Below are positions 58,622 through 64,000 of a DNA stretch of 64,000 nt, in pieces. Positions within the stretch are counted from its first letter, which is position 1. The number at the start of each line of letters is the position of its first letter. The notes under the pieces were generated by a model, which saw only the letters and a list, made by a program, of their open reading frames with translations, made no database searches and was not told the origin of the DNA. The stretch covers positions 19,977 to 83,976 of the forward strand of contig NZ_NWVL01000033.1 in the NCBI RefSeq assembly GCF_002382885.1. Direction: 5' to 3'. The position numbers and the translations under genes were made by a program. Source of the DNA: Streptomyces sp. WZ.A104 (GTDB lineage Bacteria; Actinomycetota; Actinomycetes; Streptomycetales; Streptomycetaceae).

Positions 58622-60094
58622 TCAGGCGGGCAGGTGGTTGATGGCGTGGTCGTCCACCGTCCACAGGTACTGCACGGCGTACGCCCGCCAGGGGCGCCAG
58701 TCGGCGGCCCGTGCGGTGAGGGCGGCGGGGGTGGCCGGGAGGCCCAGCCGCTCGGCCGCCCGGCGGATGCCGAGGTCGGTGGGGAGGAAGGCGTCGGGGT
58801 CACCGAGGGCTCGCATGGCGATGGACTCGACCGTCCAGGGGCCGAAGCCGGGCAGCGCGGCGAGTTCGGCGCGGGCCTGTTCCCAGTCGGTGTCGGTGTC
58901 CAGCCGCAGCCGGTCCTCCGCGAGGGCCTCGACGAGCGTGGTGAGGGTGGTGCGGCGGGTGCGCGGCAGGGCCAGGGCCTCCGGGTCGAGGCCCGCCAGC
59001 GCCCCTGGGGTGGGGAAGAGGTGTGTCAGACCCCCCTCGGGGTCGTCCACCGGGATGCCGTGTGCGGTCACCAGCCGGGCCGTGTGGGTGCGGGCGGCGG
59101 CGGTGGAGACCTGCTGCCCGAGCACCGCGCGTACGGCGAACTCCGCCCCGTCCACCGTCCGGGGCACCCGGCGCCCCGGGCCCGCCTCGACCAGCGGGGC
59201 GAGCAGCGGGTCGGTGCGCAGCTGCGCGTCGACGGCGACCGGGTCCGCGTCCAGGTCGAGCAGCCAGCGGCAGCGGCTGATGGCCCGGGTGAGGTCGCGG
59301 GGGTCGGTGAGGGAGAGCCGGCAGGCGATGTGGTCGGGCTGCGGGGCGAGGGCGACGACGCCGTGCCCATACGGAAGGGTGAGCGTGCGGCGGTACGCGC
59401 CGTCCCGCCACTCCTCGACGCCGGGGACAGCGGTGGCGGCGAGGTGGCCGAAGAGATTGCTGGGGTTGAGCGGGGTCCGGTAGGGGAGGCGGAGGGAGAT
59501 CACGCCCGGGACGGCGGTGGCCTGCGGGACCCGGGCGGCGCGGGTGCGCAGTTCGCCGGGGGCCAGGGCGAAGACCTCGCGGACCGTCTCGTTGAAGGTG
59601 CGGATCGAGGAGAATCCGGCGGCGAACGCCACCTGGGCCATCGGGAGCGTGGTCGTCTCGATGAGCAGGCGGGCGGTCTGGGCGCGCTGGGCCCGGGCCA
59701 GGGCCAGCGGGCCCGCGCCCAGCTCGGCCAGCAGCTGGCACTCGATCTGACGGGCGGAGTAGCCGAGCCGGGAGGCCAGGCCCGGTACGCCCTCCCGGTC
59801 GACGACCCCGTCCTGGATCAGCCGCATGGCCCGGGCCACCGAGTCGGCGCGGGCGTTCCACTCGGGGGAGCCGGGGCTGGTGTCGGGGCGGCACCGCTTG
59901 CAGGCCCGGAATCCGGCCTGCTGGCAGGCGGCGGCGCTGGGGTAGAAGGTCATGTTGCGGACCTTGGGCGGCACGACGGGGCAGCTGGGGCGGCAGTAGA
60001 TCCGGGTGGTCAGGACCGCGGTGAAGAACCAGCCGTCAAAACGGGCGTCCTTGGACTGGACGGCCCGTACGCAGCGCTCGGTGTCGGTGTGCAT
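58622..60094 (-). CDS. Ada-AraC-AlkA fusion: adaptive-response regulator and 3-methyladenine DNA glycosylase
   Basis: A 490-residue three-part protein. Residues 1-75 are the Ada metal-binding/methyl-acceptor domain (YCRPSCPVVPPK with C34/C38, and ACKRCRPD). Residues 80-185 are an AraC-type HTH (SRLGYSARQIECQLLAELGAGP, FAAGFSSIRTFNETVREVF). From about 200 an AlkA-type glycosylase follows: N-terminal TBP-like domain, then HhH-GPD with RAVLGQQVSTAAART, ALPGFGPWTVESIAMRAL and catalytic Asp in FLPTDLGIRRA. It senses methyl phosphotriesters, activates repair genes and excises alkylated bases. ATG at 60094 preferred. Followed by ogt after 12 bases. Confidence 0.95.
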   Translation of the reverse strand: MHTDTERCVRAVQSKDARFDGWFFTAVLTTRIYCRPSCPVVPPKVRNMTFYPSAAACQQAGFRACKRCRPDTSPGSPEWNARADSVARAMRLIQDGVVDREGVPGLASRLGYSARQIECQLLAELGAGPLALARAQRAQTARLLIETTTLPMAQVAFAAGFSSIRTFNETVREVFALAPGELRTRAARVPQATAVPGVISLRLPYRTPLNPSNLFGHLAATAVPGVEEWRDGAYRRTLTLPYGHGVVALAPQPDHIACRLSLTDPRDLTRAISRCRWLLDLDADPVAVDAQLRTDPLLAPLVEAGPGRRVPRTVDGAEFAVRAVLGQQVSTAAARTHTARLVTAHGIPVDDPEGGLTHLFPTPGALAGLDPEALALPRTRRTTLTTLVEALAEDRLRLDTDTDWEQARAELAALPGFGPWTVESIAMRALGDPDAFLPTDLGIRRAAERLGLPATPAALTARAADWRPWRAYAVQYLWTVDDHAINHLPA

Positions 60095-60172
60095 GACTCC
60101 AGGATGGTCCACCGGTCAGGGGCCTGGCTGGCGGAAATCCGACATGGGCCTCGCCTCAGCCGCGCAGCCGTC

Positions 60173-60709
60173 TCAGCCGCGCATCGCGAGGACTTCCTCG
60201 AACTCCGCGTACGCGTGGGCGCCGAAGAGGACGAAGCGCACCTCCTCGACCGGTTCCACCGTCTCCGCCAGGACCGTGCGCACGGCGATGCGGGCCCCGT
60301 CGTCCATCGGCCAGCCGTAGATGCCGGTGGAGATCGCCGGGAACGCGATGGTCTTGGCCCCCAACTCGGCTGCCAGGCGCAGGGATTCGCGGTAACAGGA
60401 GGCGAGCAGCGCGGAGCGGTCCTGAGCGCTGGAGAAGACCGGGCCGACGGTGTGCACGACCCATCGGGCGTCGAGGCGTCCGGCGGAGGTGGCGACGGCC
60501 TGGCCGGTGGGAAGCCCCTTGCCGTAGCGCGAGGCGCGCAGTTCCCGGCAGGCGGCGAGGATCTCGGGGCCGCCGCGCCGGTGGATCGCGCCGTCGACCC
60601 CGCCGCCGCCGAGCAGTGAGGAGTTCGCCGCGTTGACGATGACGTCGACGGACTGATCGGTGATGTCGCCGCGGACCAGACGTACGGCGGGGGAAGCGGA
60701 GGTGCTCAT
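60173..60709 (-). CDS. macrodomain protein (O-acetyl-ADP-ribose deacetylase type)
   Basis: A 178-residue single macrodomain of the YmdB/MacroD type: RLVRGDITDQSVDVIVNAANSSLLGGGGVDGAIHRRGG (about 11-48), with the catalytic Asn and Asp, WVVHTVGPV (about 86) and AFPAISTGIYGWPMDDGARIA (about 116-136). Such proteins deacetylate O-acetyl-ADP-ribose made by sirtuins or remove ADP-ribose from proteins. ATG at 60709 (GTG at 60715 alternative). It stands alone between Ada-AlkA and the FAD oxidoreductase. Confidence 0.93.
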   Translation of the reverse strand: MSTSASPAVRLVRGDITDQSVDVIVNAANSSLLGGGGVDGAIHRRGGPEILAACRELRASRYGKGLPTGQAVATSAGRLDARWVVHTVGPVFSSAQDRSALLASCYRESLRLAAELGAKTIAFPAISTGIYGWPMDDGARIAVRTVLAETVEPVEEVRFVLFGAHAYAEFEEVLAMRG

Positions 60710-60754
60710 GCGCACATCATGCCGCGCGCCGGGGGCCTTCGCCGCCCGGTCGGG

Positions 60755-62173
60755 TCAGGAAGCGGCCCGCAGCCGTCGCCATACGGCCTTGGCGGCGTGG
60801 TGGCCGGACATGCCGTGCACCCCGGGTCCGGGCGGGGTGGCCGAGGAGCAGAGGAACACCGCGGGGTGCGCGGTGGCGTAGGGGACGCGGGCGAGCTTGG
60901 GGCGGATCAAGGTCTGGAGGCCGGAGAAGGCCCCGCAGGCGATGTCACCGCCGATGTAATTGGCGTTGCGCGCGGCGAGTTGGGGCGGTCCGGCGACCGC
61001 ACGGGCGAGCACCAGATCGCGGAACCCGGGGGCGAAGCGCTCCAGTTGACGTTCGATGACCTCGGTGGCGTCGCCCTCCCAGCCCGCCGGGACATGTCCG
61101 TACACCCAGAAGACATGGCGTCCTTCGGGGGCCCGGGAAGGGTCGGTCAGGGTGGGCTGGGCGGTGATGAGGAAGGGGGTGCTCGGGTCGCGGCCCTCGA
61201 CGGCCGCCGTCAGTGCCGCGTCGATGGCGGTGGCGGTGGGGCCGATGTGGACGGTGCCCGCGCGGCGGGCCTCGGGCGCGGTCCAGGGGACGGGACCCGA
61301 CAGCGCGTAGTCGATCTTGAAGGCGGAGGCGCCGTAGCGGTAGCCGTGGTAGGCGCTGCCCAGGCCCGCGATGCGGGCGAGCGCGGAGGGCGAGGTGTCG
61401 AAGATGTACGCGCGGGCGGGCGGCAGCTCGTCCAGGCGCTTGACCTCGCTGCCGGTGCGGATCGTGCCGCCCTGTTCGCGGAGGTAGGAGGCGAGGGCGT
61501 CGGAGATGGCCTGCGAGCCGCCGCGCGGCACCGGCCAGCCGTTCTCGTGGGCGGCGAGCGCGAAGACGAGCGCGATGGCCGAGGTGGCGAGTCCGCTGGT
61601 GGGAGCGATGGCGTGGGCGGCGAGACCGGCGAAGAGGCCGCGCGCCTTCTCGCCCCGGAAGCGCCGGGAGACCCAGGTGGCGGGCTGGAGGCCGAGCAGA
61701 CCGAAGCGGGCCAGTCGGTACGGGTCGCGGGGCAGACCGTCCCAGGGGGTGCGCAGGAAGTCGGCGGCGAGGATCTCCCAGCGGCCGACGAAGGGCGCGA
61801 CGAGACGGCGGTAGGCCCCGGCGTCGGCGGGGCCCAGCGTCATCGCGCTCTCGCCGACGGAGCGGGTGAGGGCTGCGGCGGTACCGTCCGGGAAGGGGTG
61901 GGCGAGATCGATCTCCGGGTTCAGCCACTCCAGGCCGTGCCGGTCCAACGGCATCGCGCGGAACGCGGGGGAACCGATGCCGAGCGGGTGGACTGCGGAA
62001 CACGGGTCGTGCCGGAACCCCGGCAGCGTCAGCTCCTCCGTGCGGGCTCCCCCGCCGATGGTGCCGTGCGCCTCGTGGACCTCCACCGAGAAGCCCCGGC
62101 GGGCCAATTCGGCTGCGGCGGTCAGCCCGTTGGGCCCTGCGCCCACCACGACCGCATCGAGCATCGACGGCAC
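60755..62173 (-). CDS. FAD-dependent oxidoreductase (phytoene-desaturase-like)
   Basis: A 472-residue flavoprotein. The dinucleotide-binding motif VVVGAGPNGLTAAAELARRGFSVEVHEA is at the N-terminus, followed by GGGARTEELTLPGF; the C-terminal FAD motif is FLCSSATPPGPGVHGMSGHHAA, where PGxGVHG is typical of CrtI-like NAD(P)/FAD proteins. The middle includes PRGGSQAISDALASYLREQGGTIRTGSEV. GTG at 62173 is chosen because GAAGGAG lies 8 bases upstream, while an ATG at 62164 does not fit the ribosome site. No carotenoid genes are near; substrate unknown. Confidence 0.9.
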   Translation of the reverse strand: MPSMLDAVVVGAGPNGLTAAAELARRGFSVEVHEAHGTIGGGARTEELTLPGFRHDPCSAVHPLGIGSPAFRAMPLDRHGLEWLNPEIDLAHPFPDGTAAALTRSVGESAMTLGPADAGAYRRLVAPFVGRWEILAADFLRTPWDGLPRDPYRLARFGLLGLQPATWVSRRFRGEKARGLFAGLAAHAIAPTSGLATSAIALVFALAAHENGWPVPRGGSQAISDALASYLREQGGTIRTGSEVKRLDELPPARAYIFDTSPSALARIAGLGSAYHGYRYGASAFKIDYALSGPVPWTAPEARRAGTVHIGPTATAIDAALTAAVEGRDPSTPFLITAQPTLTDPSRAPEGRHVFWVYGHVPAGWEGDATEVIERQLERFAPGFRDLVLARAVAGPPQLAARNANYIGGDIACGAFSGLQTLIRPKLARVPYATAHPAVFLCSSATPPGPGVHGMSGHHAAKAVWRRLRAAS

Positions 62174-62321
62174 CTTGGGACTCCTTCGTCGGCCGGCAGG
62201 CGGATCACCAGGATATTCCGCCCCGCTGACAACCCGGACCCGGGGCCCTTGGCCCGGGCCCGGCGGCACGGCCCGCCCAGGCCCGCTCGGACCGGTCCCC
62301 GTCGCCCCCGGTCCGCTGCCG

Positions 62322-63167
62322 TCAGCCGCCTGCCCGCAACGCCGTCAGAACCCGCAGGACGGTGGCCTCGTCGCGGGCCGCGGTGAACGGCAGGTCGTTG
62401 CCGCCCGCGATCCGGAACGGGACGCCCGACAGCGTCGTGTGAGCGCCGCCCGCCTCGGCGACCAGGAGCAGGCCCGCCGCGTGGTCCCAGGCGTACTCCC
62501 AGCTGAACGCGACGGCGTCGAGGGCGCCCCGCGCCACCGCAAGGTACTCCAGGCCCGCCGAACCGCAGGGGCGGGGCGCGATGTCGTCGGTGTTCAGACC
62601 GAGCAGGGCCCGCTTCTGGGCGTCGGTGGTGTAGTCGGGGTGGGAGGTCGCCACCGTCAGCGCGGCGCCCGGGGCCGGGGAGCCGCAACGTATCGGCGCG
62701 CCGTTGAGCGTCGCGCCCCGGCCGCGTACGGCGACGGCCATCTCGCCGAGCGCCGGTGCGTACGTCCAGGAGGCGTGGATCTCGCCGTGCTGGGCGAGGG
62801 CGACGAGGGTGCAGAACCCTGCCTCGCCGCGCACGAACTGGCGGGTGCCGTCGACCGGGTCGACGATCCAGACGGGGGCGTCGCCGCCGAGTGCGTCGTA
62901 GACGGACGGGTCGGCGTGCACGGACTCCTCGCCGACGACGACCGACCCCGGGAGCAGCTTGGTGAGGGAGGCCGTCAGGTGCTCCTCGGCCAGTCGGTCG
63001 GCCGTGGTGACGAGGTCGTGCGGACCGTTCTTCTCGATGATGTCGTGGGTGGCGAGCTGCCGGTGCCGGGGCATGATCTCGGCGGCGGCCGCGGCGCGCA
63101 CGGCCGCCTCGACGTCGGCGAGCGGCCCGGTGTCCCCGGCGGTTCCGTACAGGAAGTCATCGATCAT
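62322..63167 (-). CDS. inositol-monophosphatase-family phosphatase
   Basis: A 281-residue Li+-sensitive-type Mg2+ phosphatase. Metal motifs are DLVTTADRLAEEHL, VVGEESVHADPS (about 79-90), WIVDPVDGTRQF (about 102-113, D-P-x-D-G-T) and WEYAWDHAAGLLLVAEAGG (about 230-248). In bacteria members act on inositol phosphate, histidinol phosphate, fructose-1,6-bisphosphate or 3'-phosphoadenosine phosphate; the DPVDGTRQF form is common in the HisN/SuhB-like group. ATG at 63167 is preferred over the in-frame TTG at 63179. The 148-base gap after it shows only G/C-rich self-complementary sequence. Confidence 0.92.
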   Translation of the reverse strand: MIDDFLYGTAGDTGPLADVEAAVRAAAAAEIMPRHRQLATHDIIEKNGPHDLVTTADRLAEEHLTASLTKLLPGSVVVGEESVHADPSVYDALGGDAPVWIVDPVDGTRQFVRGEAGFCTLVALAQHGEIHASWTYAPALGEMAVAVRGRGATLNGAPIRCGSPAPGAALTVATSHPDYTTDAQKRALLGLNTDDIAPRPCGSAGLEYLAVARGALDAVAFSWEYAWDHAAGLLLVAEAGGAHTTLSGVPFRIAGGNDLPFTAARDEATVLRVLTALRAGG

Positions 63168-63225
63168 GGCTCCACCCAATCACGGACCGTCGGCACCCCG
63201 GCCGCCGGGCGCTCGAAGGGGCCGG

Positions 63226-64000
63226 TCAGCGGCCGACGGCGTACCCCTGCATGCCGCGCGGATTGGCCGCGGCGGACAGGATGCCGGTCTCCGGGTCCCG
63301 GGCGACCGCGCACAGGCGCCCCTCGGACCAGGGTTCCCCGACCGTGACGTCATGGCCCCGGCGGCGCAGTTCCGCGACCACCCCGGGTTCCGTGCGGCCC
63401 TCGACCGTGACGCTGCCGGGGTGCATGGGGCGCGGGTGGAAGGAGCCGGGGAAGGAGTCGTTGTGCCAGTTCGGTTCGTCGATCGCGCCCTGGAGATCGA
63501 GCCCGCCGCGCACCTGGGCCCGCCTGGCGACGGAGAGGAAGAAGTGGACCTGCCACTGGTCCTGCTGGTCGCCGCCGGGGGTGCCGAACGCCATGACCGG
63601 GACGCCGTCGCGCAGGGCGAGGGAGGGCGTGAGGGTGGTACGGGGACGGCGGCCGGGCGTCAGGGAGTTGGGCAGGCCCTCCTCCAGCCAGGCCATCTGG
63701 AGCCGGGTGCCCAGCGGGAAGCCCAGCTCGGGCACGACGGGGTTCGACTGGAGCCAGCCGCCGCTTGGCGTGGCGGAGACCATGTTCCCCCAGCGGTCGA
63801 CGACGTCGAGGTGGCAGGTGTCGCCCCGGGTGGACCCGTCGGGCGCGACGAGCTGATCGCCGTCGCGGGCACCGGCGTGCCCGGCCCCGGTGACCGCGCC
63901 CGCACCGCCCCGCGCCATCGTGGGCTCGCCCGAGCCCGGGGCGGGGACCGATGCCCCCGCCTCGCCCCGCTCCCCCGCGGCGACCGCGCGGGCGTGGGCG
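63226..64000 (-). CDS. ggt: gamma-glutamyltransferase, C-terminal part (gene runs off the window)
   Basis: The frame is open from the stop at 63226 to the window edge, giving the last 257 residues of a gamma-glutamyltranspeptidase, which cleaves and transfers gamma-glutamyl groups of glutathione and related peptides. The small-subunit start is visible as GDTCHLDVVDRWGNMVSATPSGGW, where the Thr is the expected autoprocessing nucleophile; RPRTTLTPSLALRDG, FGTPGGDQQDQWQ and a terminal AAANPRGMQGYAVG complete the fold. The 60 residues before GDT are Gly/Ala-rich, longer and less conserved than usual. The 5' part lies outside the window. Confidence 0.92.
   Translation of the reverse strand, partial: AHARAVAAGERGEAGASVPAPGSGEPTMARGGAGAVTGAGHAGARDGDQLVAPDGSTRGDTCHLDVVDRWGNMVSATPSGGWLQSNPVVPELGFPLGTRLQMAWLEEGLPNSLTPGRRPRTTLTPSLALRDGVPVMAFGTPGGDQQDQWQVHFFLSVARRAQVRGGLDLQGAIDEPNWHNDSFPGSFHPRPMHPGSVTVEGRTEPGVVAELRRRGHDVTVGEPWSEGRLCAVARDPETGILSAAANPRGMQGYAVGR

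Noticed and set aside
1..64000. CRISPR arrays, insertion sequences, integrases, tRNA or rRNA genes
   Set aside because: No regularly spaced repeats, transposase or integrase motifs, or cloverleaf sequences were recognised on either strand; all repeats seen are short tandem or operator-like.

Overview
The window is high-GC actinobacterial DNA, almost certainly from a Streptomyces chromosome. Third codon positions are strongly G/C, GTG starts are common, 4-base GTGA/ATGA stop-start overlaps are frequent, and several families are typical of the genus (Ada-AlkA fusion, MmyB-type regulators, ccr/meaA cluster, PAP2-DAG kinase fusion, kinase fused to a LivK-like sensor). About 57 protein genes fill nearly all of it. 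I see no rRNA, tRNA, CRISPR array, insertion sequence, prophage or large biosynthetic gene cluster.

Layout. 0-9.5 kb: aldo/keto reductase, ricin-type lectin, a methyltransferase with a His-rich N-terminus, a LysR regulator, a pterin dehydratase, an MmyB-type regulator, then a leftward operon of a degenerate MreB-like actin, an Ala/Thr-rich exported protein and a second-type SecDF. 9.7-22.3 kb: ArsR-like regulator, protease-inhibitor-like exported protein (I36), holin/alkaline-phosphatase membrane fusion, MBL-fold hydrolase with DedA protein, an aminotransferase-like protein lacking the PLP lysine, PAP2-DAG kinase fusion, small enzymes and an exported CocE-type hydrolase preceded by a perfect operator-like palindrome. 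22.5-27.7 kb: a coupled leftward peptidase operon (D-aminopeptidase DppA, M20, S9, LD-carboxypeptidase) suited to cell-wall or D-peptide turnover.

28-32.5 kb: SRPBCC protein, an Rv2578c-type radical SAM gene with a LexA/SOS-box-like palindrome at its promoter, an exported tripeptidyl-aminopeptidase-like hydrolase and a HEAT-repeat protein. 32.9-42.9 kb: ethylmalonyl-CoA pathway block, made of a tandem-domain 3-hydroxyacyl-CoA dehydrogenase, TetR regulator, GNAT, crotonyl-CoA carboxylase/reductase (ccr), B12-dependent ethylmalonyl-CoA mutase (meaA), malyl-CoA-lyase-like protein, mesaconyl-CoA hydratase-like MaoC protein and an acyl-CoA dehydrogenase. It would assimilate acetyl-CoA and supply ethylmalonyl-/methylmalonyl-CoA. 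43-44.6 kb: psd and pssA, phosphatidylethanolamine synthesis.

44.8-53.9 kb: a lipoprotein and a receptor-like Ser/Thr kinase whose extracellular half is a LivK-like binding domain. They converge on a fully coupled livFGHMK-type ABC importer operon with a short PucR-type regulator at its head. 54-64 kb: glycerate kinase, NUDIX, sirtuin, thioredoxin-like ferredoxin, a yybP-ykoY manganese riboswitch in front of a GDT1/UPF0016 cation exporter, an alkylation-repair pair (Ada-AlkA and Ogt), a macrodomain protein, a phytoene-desaturase-like FAD oxidoreductase, an inositol-phosphatase-like enzyme and the 3' part of a gamma-glutamyltransferase cut by the window end.

Most points needing a second look are regulatory (SOS box, riboswitch, several palindromes) or unusual protein architectures (kinase-LivK fusion, actin-like protein with SecDF, lysine-less aminotransferase fold, self-homogenising duplicated dehydrogenase). 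All function calls come from reading motifs; no database search was possible.
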